64,000 bases of DNA from Flavobacterium sp. 1355. GTDB lineage: Bacteria > Bacteroidota > Bacteroidia > Flavobacteriales > Flavobacteriaceae. The notes below the pieces were generated by a model. That model was not told the DNA's origin, made no database searches, and worked only from the letters and a program-made list of their open reading frames with translations. The stretch covers positions 62,001 to 126,000 of the forward strand of contig NZ_JAFICC010000004.1 in NCBI RefSeq assembly GCF_017833415.1. The letters run 5' to 3'. This document shows positions 26,114-35,008 of this stretch, piece by piece. Numbering within the stretch: the first letter of the stretch is position 1; each line of letters begins with the position of its first letter. The position numbers and the translations under genes are program-made.

Positions 26114-26659
26114 ATGAAAAATAAATATATAGCTCCGGTTTTGTTAGGAGCAGGTATAGCATACGTACTATATTCCTGCGGGGTTTCTACAATCCCAAAG
26201 AAAGCCACGGCCGTCACTAATTTTGATAAGGCCCGATATCTTGGAAAATGGTATGAGATAGCAAGATTGGATTATAAATATGAAAAAAATATGGATAACG
26301 TGACCGCAAATTATTCTTTGAATGATAACGGTACGATAAAAGTTGCTAATAAGGGCTATAACGTCAAAAAAGACGAATGGGAACAAAGCATTGGGAAAGC
26401 CAAATTTGTCAAAAAAGATGATGTCGGCATGCTTAGAGTCTCATTTTTTGGTCCTTTCTACTCAGGATACAATGTAATTGCAATTGATCCGGATTATAAA
26501 TATGCCCTCGTTGCAGGTGAAAGTCTAAAATATCTGTGGATACTTTCAAGAGAAACTACAATCCCGGCCCATATTCACGCAGAATATGTAAAAAAAGCAC
26601 AGGAAATTGGTTATGATGTTTCGGCACTGATCTGGGTAAAACATGATAAAGCAAGTTAA
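26114..26659 (+). CDS. blc: Lipocalin family lipoprotein (Blc-like)
   Basis: A 181-residue lipocalin. N-terminus is a signal with a lipobox-like LYSCG (residues 15-19), so it is probably lipid-anchored. The lipocalin signature YLGKWYEIARLDYKYEKNM is clear, followed by beta strands with FFGPFYSGYNVIAIDPDYKY and YLWILSRE. Blc-type proteins bind lysophospholipids or fatty acids and act in envelope maintenance. Single gene between two terminators. Confidence 0.92.
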   Translation: MKNKYIAPVLLGAGIAYVLYSCGVSTIPKKATAVTNFDKARYLGKWYEIARLDYKYEKNMDNVTANYSLNDNGTIKVANKGYNVKKDEWEQSIGKAKFVKKDDVGMLRVSFFGPFYSGYNVIAIDPDYKYALVAGESLKYLWILSRETTIPAHIHAEYVKKAQEIGYDVSALIWVKHDKAS

Positions 26660-26665
26660 AATAAA

Positions 26666-26697
26666 AAACCCCGACAGTTTTAGTTCTGTCGGGGTTT
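26666..26697. terminator. Bidirectional terminator between lipocalin and DoxX genes
   Basis: Perfect 12-bp stem aaaccccgacag / ctgtcggggttt, A-rich on the left and T-rich on the right, serving the converging genes. Confidence 0.9.
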
Positions 26698-26718
26698 ATA
26701 TTTTCAAAAGATAAAAGT

Positions 26719-27093
26719 TTACGGTCTGAAAACACTTCTGTAATTATCCCAATATCTGTAAATTAAAAATAAGTTTGCCAAAAATAATAATGCTGCAATT
26801 GGCAGGCCTTCGGGAGCCATAAAGTAATTAATAAACAAAATATTGATTGTAATTGGTAAGATCAGGATGTTGGCCAATGTTACAAAACGACCTGTTATAA
26901 ATGCAATTCCACAAAGCAGTTCTATTGATTTTGCCAGTGGTAATAAATAAGTTGAAGCAACTAAGCCCATATTAAAAGCTTTAAAATTTCCTGTTACCTC
27001 CGGTTCGGGCGCCAGCTTGAAGAAAAAGCTGATGGAAGCAAAAAGTAACAATAAGCCAATCAAAACTCGAACGATAATGGTAGCAATTTTCAT
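26719..27093 (-). CDS. DoxX-family membrane protein
   Basis: A 124-residue protein with four membrane helices (IATIIVRVLIGLLLLFASISF at the start, GRFVTLANILILPITINILF in the middle, LPIAALLFLANLFLIYRYWDN at the end), the layout of small DoxX proteins. Physiological role is unknown for most members; some are tied to redox processes at the membrane. It is monocistronic and faces the lipocalin gene across a shared terminator. Confidence 0.8.
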   Translation of the reverse strand: MKIATIIVRVLIGLLLLFASISFFFKLAPEPEVTGNFKAFNMGLVASTYLLPLAKSIELLCGIAFITGRFVTLANILILPITINILFINYFMAPEGLPIAALLFLANLFLIYRYWDNYRSVFRP

Positions 27094-27303
27094 AATACTA
27101 GGATTTTTAATAGGTTAAAAAAATATAAATTATTTGCTGATATACATTACAAATGGAATTTTCTAATAAAATAAAAATCTCTTTTTGAGGGTGTTTTATT
27201 GAGGATATTATAATCAATAAAGCAGTATTTTAGGATTAATCTAAGCCTATATCAAATATAGTGATTTTTTTCTTATTAAATTGCTGTAATATTAACAGTT
27301 CGG

Positions 27304-28197
27304 CTAATTTTTTTTATATTTTTTGTAAAGCATCAATCCTCCGATAGTAATTAAAATTAATGGCCAAAGATTCAATAGAAAAACAAAGATTTCTTCCAGA
27401 ATATACCAGCCATTTTTTAGCGAATCTACAATCTGGATTCCAAGATGTGGCTTGTATTCGTGACTATCTTTTTCTCCTGCAGTTATTTCCTGTTTAATAG
27501 TTTCATTTTGATAAAGCTGAAGCGTAATAGTGCTGAAATTAATTTGGTCCTGCATTGACAAATTATCAATTACACTAGTATCATTTGCTTCTTTTTGATT
27601 AGCCAGAGTCTTTTCTGCATCAATAATATCGTTTATTTTTTTGCCTTTATCATCAATCGCTTTTGCAACTCTTTTTTCGGTAGCAGCGCTTCTTTTTTGA
27701 GCCAGCTGATTGGATAAAAGTTTTAAGGAAACATCATCAGCTTTGATTACTCTGAAATCCAGAAAATCAATTTGTTTTGCTATGGTCTTAATTACAGTAT
27801 CAAGCTGGGTATTGGGCACGCGAATAGTAATATTGTTTTCGACAATATATTTTGTAGTTTCAAGAGTACTGTCCTGGCTTATTTTTGTTTTAATCTGTTC
27901 ATGAATGGTACTTTGTAAATTTGTATAAGTTACAAAACCTCCAAATTTCTGGACAGCGTTTTCAATTGCATAAGTTGACTTTGCGACATTTCTCACCTTA
28001 AATTTTAGATCTGCCGTACGGATAAATTTTTGTTTACTGTCTTTTTTTTCTACCGCAGCAGAGGAAGAAACAATGGTACTGTCTGCAACAGCATAATCTG
28101 CGGATTCTTCGCCAACGGATCCGTCTGATTTTTTACAGGAAAATAGTAATGCAAGAATTACTAATGAGGCCAAACTTAATTTTGCAATTGTTTTCAT
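27304..28197 (-). CDS. DUF4349 domain lipoprotein
   Basis: A 297-residue lipoprotein: signal peptide with lipobox (LVILALLFSCKKSDG, Cys at residue ~21), followed by a DUF4349 region (FIRTADLKFKVRNVAKSTYAI, then FGGFVTYTNLQS, ITIRVPNTQLDTVI). The centre holds a predicted coiled coil with KRSAATEKRVAKAI, and a C-terminal membrane helix (FLLNLWPLILITIGGLMLYKK) anchors the other end. Function of DUF4349 is unknown. The arrangement suggests a protein spanning from an envelope lipid anchor to the membrane. Confidence 0.88.
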   Translation of the reverse strand: MKTIAKLSLASLVILALLFSCKKSDGSVGEESADYAVADSTIVSSSAAVEKKDSKQKFIRTADLKFKVRNVAKSTYAIENAVQKFGGFVTYTNLQSTIHEQIKTKISQDSTLETTKYIVENNITIRVPNTQLDTVIKTIAKQIDFLDFRVIKADDVSLKLLSNQLAQKRSAATEKRVAKAIDDKGKKINDIIDAEKTLANQKEANDTSVIDNLSMQDQINFSTITLQLYQNETIKQEITAGEKDSHEYKPHLGIQIVDSLKNGWYILEEIFVFLLNLWPLILITIGGLMLYKKYKKN

Positions 28198-28286
28198 AAA
28201 AGGTTAAAGGGTTGATTAATAATTTTGATTGTTATACTAATCTCGTGTACTAAAAAGTGTGCCAATAATTTTTGATGATTACTTTT

Positions 28287-28315
28287 TTGGAAGGATTTTT
28301 TTTGTCGTAATTTTG
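28287..28315 (+). promoter_or_regulatory. Promoter of the chorismate-binding enzyme gene
   Basis: -33 TTG (28287-28289), 18-nt spacer, -7 TAATTTTG (28308-28315). It lies downstream of the ATG-like start at 28259, arguing against that start. A second TAnnTTTG (TATTTTTG, 28332-28339) overlaps the TTG codon used as start. Confidence 0.5.
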
Positions 28316-28336
28316 AAATCTAAAATTTATCTATTT

Positions 28337-29623
28337 TTGAGAGTTTCAATCCATAAACATATTGCCAATCCCGAGCAGGTTAAACAACAGCTTTTAGTTT
28401 GGTCACAACAATTTCGAGAGGTTGTTTTTTTGGATAGCAATTCATATCCGCAAGAATATTCAAGCTTTGACTGTCTGCTGGCCGTCGATGCTTTTACTTC
28501 CTTAAAGACCGATTTTGAGAATGCTTTTGATGATCTCAGACAATACCAGACTACAACAAAAGACTGGCTTTTTGGTTATTTATCATACGACCTGAAGAAC
28601 AATGTCGAAAATTTAAGTTCCTCCAATTTTGACGGATTGAATTTTCCGGATTTGTTTTTCTTTCAACCTAAAAAAATATTTCTGCTAAAAGAAAACCAAC
28701 TGGAAATTAAGTATTTATTTCTTTGTGATGATGAAGTTGAAGACGATTTTGATGAAATTATCCAAATTCAGTCCGATGCTTATGAGACAGTAGCAAAACT
28801 AAATATTCAGCAAAGAATTTCAAAAGAATTTTATGTAGAAAAAATAGCAAAAATGCTGAATCATATCCACGCAGGTGATATGTATGAAGCTAATTTCTGC
28901 ATGGAATTTTTTGCCGAAAATGCGGTAATAAACCCATTGGAAAAATTTCAAAAACTAAATGAAATTTCACAAGCACCATTTTCTGTTTTCTTTAAAAATA
29001 ATAAACAATTTTTACTTTCAGCTTCACCAGAACGTTACCTGAAAAAAGTTGGAGAAACTATAATTTCACAGCCGATAAAAGGAACTTCAAAACGTTTTTC
29101 TGACCCGATTGAAGATGAAATTTCCAGGCAATATCTGGAAAACGATCCAAAAGAACGTGCAGAAAATATCATGATTACAGATTTGGTTCGCAATGATTTG
29201 TCGCATACAGCGCAAAAAGGTTCTGTTGAAGTAGCAGAGCTTTGCAAAATATATTCTTTTCTGCAGGTTCATCAAATGATTTCGACAATTACCTCAAAAA
29301 TAGATGCTCAATATTCTCCAATTGATGTTTTAAAAACAACTTTTCCAATGGGAAGCATGACCGGAGCACCAAAAATTTCGGTTATGAAAATTATCGAAAA
29401 TCTTGAAGAAACAAAACGCGGTTTATACAGCGGGGCCATAGGTTATTTTACACCAGATGGAGATTTTGATTTTAATGTCGTGATACGGAGTATTTTGTAT
29501 AATCAGGAAAACCAATACGTTTCATTTTCTGTCGGAAGCGCCATAACTTCGCTGTCAATACCCGAAAAAGAATATGAAGAATGTTTGTTGAAGGCCAGGG
29601 CAATGCACAAGGTTTTGAAATAA
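28337..29623 (+). CDS. pabB: Aminodeoxychorismate synthase component I (PabB-type, chorismate-binding)
   Basis: A ~428-residue enzyme of the anthranilate synthase/PabB family that aminates chorismate for folate synthesis. The C-terminal chorismate-binding domain shows HIHAGDMYEANFCMEF, FLLSASPERYLKK, QPIKGTSKR, DLVRNDLSHTA, and GSMTGAPKISVMKIIE...GLYSGAIGYFTPDGD. The reading frame is open upstream to 28259, but a promoter lies inside that extension, and VSIHKHIANPEQVKQQL looks like the true N-terminus, so a TTG start at 28337 is chosen; this start is uncertain. The following gene tilS is separated by a repeat spacer. Confidence 0.88.
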   Translation: MRVSIHKHIANPEQVKQQLLVWSQQFREVVFLDSNSYPQEYSSFDCLLAVDAFTSLKTDFENAFDDLRQYQTTTKDWLFGYLSYDLKNNVENLSSSNFDGLNFPDLFFFQPKKIFLLKENQLEIKYLFLCDDEVEDDFDEIIQIQSDAYETVAKLNIQQRISKEFYVEKIAKMLNHIHAGDMYEANFCMEFFAENAVINPLEKFQKLNEISQAPFSVFFKNNKQFLLSASPERYLKKVGETIISQPIKGTSKRFSDPIEDEISRQYLENDPKERAENIMITDLVRNDLSHTAQKGSVEVAELCKIYSFLQVHQMISTITSKIDAQYSPIDVLKTTFPMGSMTGAPKISVMKIIENLEETKRGLYSGAIGYFTPDGDFDFNVVIRSILYNQENQYVSFSVGSAITSLSIPEKEYEECLLKARAMHKVLK

Positions 29624-29829
29624 AAAAAAGTTTGCCACAAATTGCACTTACTAATTTTTTAAAGGTCGGTAACTGCGTGAAACAAATCTTTTTAAGCAGT
29701 GGTTAAAAAGTCTATTGAATGCCGCATTAAAAAATAATTTAATTAAAAATTAGTGCAATTCGTGGCAAAAAAAATACACTTAACATTTCATTTAAGAATA
29801 GATACATTTTAATTTTTTACTTTTATCAA
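29624..29829. repeat. Spacer with dispersed 'gccacaaattgcact' inverted repeat
   Basis: Outer arms tttgccacaaattgcact (about 29631-29648) and agtgcaattcgtggcaaa (about 29752-29769) are near-complements, with a gcgtgaaaca phrase inside. Same family as the repeats at 8071-8158 and 51709-51750. Confidence 0.65.
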
Positions 29830-31140
29830 ATGCTTTCAAAATTTCAAAATCATATCATTTCCAGATTTCCTTTTTTAGCAGAAAAAAAGCTGTTTCTTGC
29901 TGTAAGCGGAGGCTTAGATAGTATGGTTTTACTTCACTTACTGCAGCAATTGCCTTATGAAATTGCTGTTTTGCATTGTAATTTCCAGCTTCGGGGATTA
30001 GAAAGTTTTGGAGATCAGGATTTTATTCAAAATTATTGTGACAAAAACAATATTCCTGTTTTTACAACCCAGTTTGATACTGAAGCTTTTGCAAAAGATT
30101 ATAAACTTTCGACACAAGTTGCTGCCAGAGAATTGCGCTACAGTTGGTTTTATGAACTTATAGAAACTAAAAATTTCGATTACATCCTGACCGCTCATCA
30201 TGCAGATGATAATTTGGAGACTTTTATAATAAACCTGACAAGAGGCACAGGACTTGATGGACTAACAGGAATTCCGGAACAAAATGATAGAATTATTCGT
30301 CCGCTTTTGTATTTTTCCAGAGAAGAAATCCTGAATTATGCTCAGGAAAACAATATTGAATGGCGCGAAGACAGCAGTAATGCATCGAATAAATACCTTC
30401 GAAATAAAATTCGCCATAATTTGGTTCCGATTCTAAAAGAAATCAATCCCAATTTTCTGAATGCTTTTCAGAAAACACAATCTTATTTGCAGGAATCGCA
30501 GGAAATGGTTGAAGATGCTTCGATCATGATCTATCAACAGGTAGCAAAAGAAGCAGGAGATGATATCCATTTTGATTTAAATCAGCTTAAAAAATTGCCA
30601 AATTATAAATCATACCTGTACCAATGGCTAAATGAATTTGGATTTATCGCCTGGAATGATATTTATGATTTAGTAGAAAGTCAATCCGGAAAACAGGTGT
30701 TTTCTGAAGAATTTCGATTATTAAAAAACAGGGAAACGTTGATTTTGAGTCCTATTTCTGAAGTGAATGAAAATCAGGAATATGAAATTAACGAAGGCGA
30801 AACAGAAGTTAATTTTCCCTTAAATTTGAAGCTTTGTCAGGTAGATGACATTACAATAGATTCAAATAAGGCTATCTTTGTGGACGCCAAAAAAATCCAT
30901 TTTCCTTTGATTTTACGTAAATGGAATGAAGGAGATGTTTTTCATCCCTTTGGTATGAATGGAAAATCCAAAAAAGTGAGTAAGCTGTTTAAAGACGAAA
31001 AACTCTCACTCATTGAAAAAGAAAAAACATGGATTTTAAGTTCTGATAATCAGATTGTATGGGTTGTTGGAATTCGTCAGGATGAAAGATTTAAAATTGA
31101 AAATACCACTAATAAAATACTCAAAATAGAACTACAATAA
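29830..31140 (+). CDS. tilS: tRNA(Ile)-lysidine synthetase TilS
   Basis: A 436-residue enzyme that ligates lysine to C34 of the CAU-anticodon tRNA-Ile, changing its decoding to AUA. N-terminal PP-loop ATPase: FLAVSGGLDSMVLLHLLQQL (SGGxDS, residues ~26-31), LTAHHADDNLETFIINLTRG, and R..LRNKIRHNLVP. A C-terminal TilS substrate-binding domain follows (FHPFGMNGKSKKVSKLFKDE). Length is typical. Its TAA overlaps the next ATG (TAATG), so it is coupled to dsbD. Confidence 0.95.
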   Translation: MLSKFQNHIISRFPFLAEKKLFLAVSGGLDSMVLLHLLQQLPYEIAVLHCNFQLRGLESFGDQDFIQNYCDKNNIPVFTTQFDTEAFAKDYKLSTQVAARELRYSWFYELIETKNFDYILTAHHADDNLETFIINLTRGTGLDGLTGIPEQNDRIIRPLLYFSREEILNYAQENNIEWREDSSNASNKYLRNKIRHNLVPILKEINPNFLNAFQKTQSYLQESQEMVEDASIMIYQQVAKEAGDDIHFDLNQLKKLPNYKSYLYQWLNEFGFIAWNDIYDLVESQSGKQVFSEEFRLLKNRETLILSPISEVNENQEYEINEGETEVNFPLNLKLCQVDDITIDSNKAIFVDAKKIHFPLILRKWNEGDVFHPFGMNGKSKKVSKLFKDEKLSLIEKEKTWILSSDNQIVWVVGIRQDERFKIENTTNKILKIELQ

Positions 31141-33236
31141 TGAACTTTAATCAAACTTGTCAAGCGATATCAAAAAATGTCTGGAATCAAGCCATTCTGT
31201 TTTTGTTATTTTTCATTTTTGCTTTTGCAAAAGGAAATGCCCAAATACTGGAACCTGTTAAATGGACTGCTAAAATTGAAAAAAAATCAGGGAGCAATGC
31301 CATCCTGATTTTTGATGGAACGATTGAGAAAGACTGGCATATGTATTCGCAATTTACACCCGACGGAGGCCCGCTGCCGTTAGAAATTGTGTTTAAAAAC
31401 CAAAAAGGAAACTACAACCTGGTAGGCAAAGCCAAAGAAGGAAAAACGAGAACTGCCTTTAATGATGTTTTTGGAGTTAATGAAACTTTTTTTGAAGGGA
31501 AAGCACATATTGAGCAGGAAATAATAATTACAAATTCAAACTTAAAAACGGTCGATGTTGATTTTGATTTTCAGGTTTGTAAGGAAGTTTGTATCAACTC
31601 AAGTAAAAAATTCTCAATACCAATTCCGGCATCATTTCAAATGGTAGCTGTTGCAACAGTTTCTGAAGCAAAACCTGATGAAACAAAAGTAACAGGAATT
31701 GCTATTGATACAGTAAAGCCAGTTGCTGTTGACACTGCTAAAACAGATGTTCATATTGCTCCAAAAGGAATTTCTGCTCAGGAAGAAATCCCGGCTCCCG
31801 ATCAACAAGGAAGCTTATGGACTTTATTCTTTCTGGCTTTTTTAGGAGGTTTTACAGCATTGTTTACACCTTGCGTATTCCCAATGATACCGATGACGGT
31901 AAGTTTCTTTACAAAACAAAGTAAAACAAGAGCTGCAGGTATTAGAAATGCTATTATTTATGGCATCGCCATTATTTTTATATATGTCATACTTGGTTTT
32001 TCTGTTTCCTGGATTTTTGGTGCAGATGCTCTGAATTCGTTAGCAACAAACGTCTATTTTAATTTGTTGTTTTTTGTCTTATTAATTGTTTTTGCATCGT
32101 CATTTTTAGGCGCATTCGAAATTATGCTGCCTAATTCCTGGGCAAATAAAGTAGACAAACAAGCAGATAAAGGCGGAATCGTAGGAATCTTATTTATGGC
32201 TTTGGCACTTGCAATTGTGTCATTTTCATGCACAGGTCCAATTGTAGGCCCGCTTTTATTTCAGGCTGCAACTAACGGAGTTTTAGGGCCAATTGTCGGA
32301 ATGTTGGGTTTCTCTTTAGCCTTGTCATTGCCATTTATGCTTTTTGCTATGTTTCCGGGCTGGCTAAATTCATTGCCAAAATCAGGCGGTTGGTTAAATA
32401 CAGTAAAAGTGTTTTTAGGATTTTTAGAGTTGGCTTTTGCATTTAAATTTTTATCAAATGCAGACTTGGTTTTGCAATTGCATTTCTTAGAAAGAGAAGT
32501 TTTCATCGCAATCTGGATTGCGGTATTTGCAGCACTAACATTATATCTGTTCGGGAAAATTACCCTTCCACACGATAGTCCTCAGGAACGTATTTCTGTC
32601 GGAAGGTTATATGTAGGATTACTTTCTTTGGTATTTACCATTTATTTAATTCCGGGACTTTGGGGAGCACCATTAAAGTTAATAAGTGCATTTCCGCCGC
32701 CACAGCAATATAGTGAAAGTCCTCTTGGATTTGGCAGTTCAGGAAATTCATCCGGTTCTACTAATGAAATACAAGGTTTACCTGATGGAGCCGAATTAGG
32801 ACCGCATGGTATAATGGTTTTTCATGATTACGAAGATGGGTTAGCATATGCCAAATCAATCAATAAACCAATTATGTTAGATTTTACAGGTCATGCTTGT
32901 GTTAATTGCAGAAAAATGGAAAATAATGTTTGGTCTGATCCGGGTATTTTGCCAATCCTGAAAAATGATGTGGTTTTGATTTCGCTGTATGTTGATGATA
33001 AAAGGGACTTGCCAAAAGAAGAACAATTTGTAACCGCTGCAGGAGATAAAATTGAGACAATCGGTGATAAATGGACAGATTTTATGATTTCGAAATACAA
33101 AACAAACACACAGCCTTTGTACGTTATAACAGATTTGGAAGGAAAAAATCTAAACAATTCTAAACCTACAATTAGTTATGTCACTACTGAAGAATATCTG
33201 GTGTGGCTAAAAGAAGGAATTTCTAATTTTAAATAG
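31140..33236 (+). CDS. dsbD: Protein-disulfide reductase DsbD-type
   Basis: A 698-residue membrane protein that carries electrons from cytoplasmic thioredoxin to the periplasm. Signal sequence (AILFLLFFIFAFAKGNAQ), N-terminal DsbD-alpha-like domain (FQVCKEVCINSSKKF with cysteine pair), an eight-helix core with FTPCVFPMIPMTVSFF and VSFSCTGPIVGPLLF cysteines, and a C-terminal thioredoxin-like domain with FTGHACVNCRKMENNVW (CVNC). All expected cysteine pairs are present, so it should be functional. It overlaps tilS by one base. Confidence 0.93.
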   Translation: MNFNQTCQAISKNVWNQAILFLLFFIFAFAKGNAQILEPVKWTAKIEKKSGSNAILIFDGTIEKDWHMYSQFTPDGGPLPLEIVFKNQKGNYNLVGKAKEGKTRTAFNDVFGVNETFFEGKAHIEQEIIITNSNLKTVDVDFDFQVCKEVCINSSKKFSIPIPASFQMVAVATVSEAKPDETKVTGIAIDTVKPVAVDTAKTDVHIAPKGISAQEEIPAPDQQGSLWTLFFLAFLGGFTALFTPCVFPMIPMTVSFFTKQSKTRAAGIRNAIIYGIAIIFIYVILGFSVSWIFGADALNSLATNVYFNLLFFVLLIVFASSFLGAFEIMLPNSWANKVDKQADKGGIVGILFMALALAIVSFSCTGPIVGPLLFQAATNGVLGPIVGMLGFSLALSLPFMLFAMFPGWLNSLPKSGGWLNTVKVFLGFLELAFAFKFLSNADLVLQLHFLEREVFIAIWIAVFAALTLYLFGKITLPHDSPQERISVGRLYVGLLSLVFTIYLIPGLWGAPLKLISAFPPPQQYSESPLGFGSSGNSSGSTNEIQGLPDGAELGPHGIMVFHDYEDGLAYAKSINKPIMLDFTGHACVNCRKMENNVWSDPGILPILKNDVVLISLYVDDKRDLPKEEQFVTAAGDKIETIGDKWTDFMISKYKTNTQPLYVITDLEGKNLNNSKPTISYVTTEEYLVWLKEGISNFK

Positions 33237-33242
33237 TTTTAA

Positions 33243-33284
33243 GAATATAGAATATAGAATATAGAATATAGAATATAGAATATT
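33243..33284. repeat. Tandem heptanucleotide repeat
   Basis: Five perfect gaatata units and a sixth ending in gaatatt directly after the dsbD stop. Non-coding microsatellite; copy number probably varies between strains. Confidence 0.9.
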
Positions 33285-33312
33285 CTAAAATAACAGGTCA
33301 ATTAATTCAAGC

Positions 33313-33348
33313 AAAAATCCCTCTGAAGTTATATTCAGAGGGATTTTT
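33313..33348. terminator. Bidirectional terminator between dsbD and amt
   Basis: Perfect 15-bp stem aaaaatccctctgaa / ttcagagggattttt with a 6-nt loop; poly-A left and poly-T right serve both converging genes. Confidence 0.92.
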
Positions 33349-33375
33349 TATGGTGTGTTAGTTGTTTGAAAAATA

Positions 33376-34692
33376 TTATAAGTATTCTCCGTGTTGAGAA
33401 ATATCTAATCCTAATTCTTCTTTCTCTTCAGATACCCTTAGCGGAGTAATTTTATTTACAATAAAAAACAATGCATAAGAAGCAACAAAAGCAAAGATAG
33501 ATACAACTACCAAAGCAGTTAACTGATTGATAAATAAAGTTGAAGTTCCGAAGATTAAACCTTGGTTATCACCTACAGCAGGGTTAATTGCTTTTGAGGC
33601 AAAAACTCCTGTTAACAACATTCCTACCATACCACCAACACCGTGACAGGCAAATACATCTAAAGCATCATCAATTTTTCCTTTAGGGAATTTGCTCACT
33701 ACAATGTTACTTACAATAGCAGAGAATGCGCCTATGAAAATTGCATGAGGGATACTTACATAACCGGCAGCAGGCGTAATGGCTACAAGACCTACAACTG
33801 TACCGATACAAGCTCCAAGAGCTGATAATTTGTGACCTAAAATTTTATCAAGAAAAACCCATGCCATTGCAGCAGCGGCAGCAGCAACAGTAGTAGTTCC
33901 CAATGCTTGTACAGCCAATCCGTTTGCTCCAAGAGCAGACCCGGCATTAAAACCAAACCAGCCAAACCATAATAAACCTGTACCTAATAATACATAAGTT
34001 ATTCTTGCAGGATTAACTTTTTGAATTTTTCTTCTTCCTAAAAAGATTGCTCCGGCCAATGCAGCCCAACCAGCACTCATGTGTACTACTGTTCCTCCGG
34101 CGAAGTCTAATACTCCCATTTTAAAGAAAACTCCATCAGGATGCCACGTCATGTGAGCAAGAGGAGCATATATCAATATTATAAATAAAACCATGAATAA
34201 TAAATAAGCCCAGAAACGTACACGCTCTGCAAAAGCACCTGTGATTAATGCGGGTGTAATGATGGCGAATTTTGCCTGGAATAATGCGAATAACATAAAA
34301 GGAATTGTTGGAGCAAGACTCCATGCAGTATTGGTACCAACGCCTTCAAAAAATAAATTGTGAGTTGGGTCTCCGATAATTCCACCAATTGTTGGACCAA
34401 ATGCTAATCCAAAAGCCACCACAACCCATAAAATGGTAACAATTACCATTGCCATAAAACTTTGTAACATTGTACTGATTACATTTTTCTTTCCTACCAT
34501 TCCGCCATAGAAAAATCCTAATCCAGGAGTCATAAGCAGAACAAATGCTGTTGCAACGACCATCCAGGCGGTATCTCCTGTGTCAAACTTTACAGCTTCG
34601 GCAGGAATTGGATTGTCTGATAGAATAAAATTTGAAATGAAGGTTAGTACTAAAATCGTGATAAGAATCACACTTAAAATAATTTTTCGCAT
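33376..34692 (-). CDS. amt: Ammonium transporter (Amt/MEP/Rh)
   Basis: A 438-residue polytopic membrane protein with an N-terminal hydrophobic signal and 11 core helices. Family motifs: DTAWMVVATAFVLLMTPGLG, FYGGMVGKKNVISTM, FAGGTVVHMSAGWAALAGAI (containing a conserved pore His), WFGWFGFNAGSALG, and DALDVFACHGVGGMVG (second pore His). It imports ammonium as NH3/NH4+. Unlike many amt genes it has no adjacent glnK here. It is monocistronic. Glutamate synthase at 52141-58239 is a downstream user of the assimilated nitrogen. Confidence 0.95.
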   Translation of the reverse strand: MRKIILSVILITILVLTFISNFILSDNPIPAEAVKFDTGDTAWMVVATAFVLLMTPGLGFFYGGMVGKKNVISTMLQSFMAMVIVTILWVVVAFGLAFGPTIGGIIGDPTHNLFFEGVGTNTAWSLAPTIPFMLFALFQAKFAIITPALITGAFAERVRFWAYLLFMVLFIILIYAPLAHMTWHPDGVFFKMGVLDFAGGTVVHMSAGWAALAGAIFLGRRKIQKVNPARITYVLLGTGLLWFGWFGFNAGSALGANGLAVQALGTTTVAAAAAAMAWVFLDKILGHKLSALGACIGTVVGLVAITPAAGYVSIPHAIFIGAFSAIVSNIVVSKFPKGKIDDALDVFACHGVGGMVGMLLTGVFASKAINPAVGDNQGLIFGTSTLFINQLTALVVVSIFAFVASYALFFIVNKITPLRVSEEKEELGLDISQHGEYL

Positions 34693-35008
34693 AGTTATTT
34701 AGTTTTAAATTTTTTGATAAAAGTATAAAATGAATTGACACCCCTAAAAAAAATAGAGTTCAATGGTTGATTTTTGCTGATTTTTTATTTTGACCCCCTA
34801 TATTTTACATGTATTTGTTAAAATTGACTTAAAATTTACAATTTGACAACATTTTTTTTTCCTTATCTAAAAGATTCTGTCGTTTTGTGTTTTTTTTCTG
34901 ATATTTTTATTTTGAATTTAGGCTGAATATTATTAAAAAACGCTTCTTTTGTTTTTATGATGATGTATATTTGATGTTTTTAACATTTTTTATAATTAAA
35001 ATTTAAGA
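34693..35008. other. Divergent AT-rich spacer, amt / oxidoreductase
   Basis: 316 bp of very AT-rich DNA without repeats that I recognise. It must hold the divergent promoters. A TATATTTG box (34966-34973) fits the plus-strand gene; for amt only a near-match was seen (TACTTTTA on the minus strand near 34713-34720). Confidence 0.5.
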
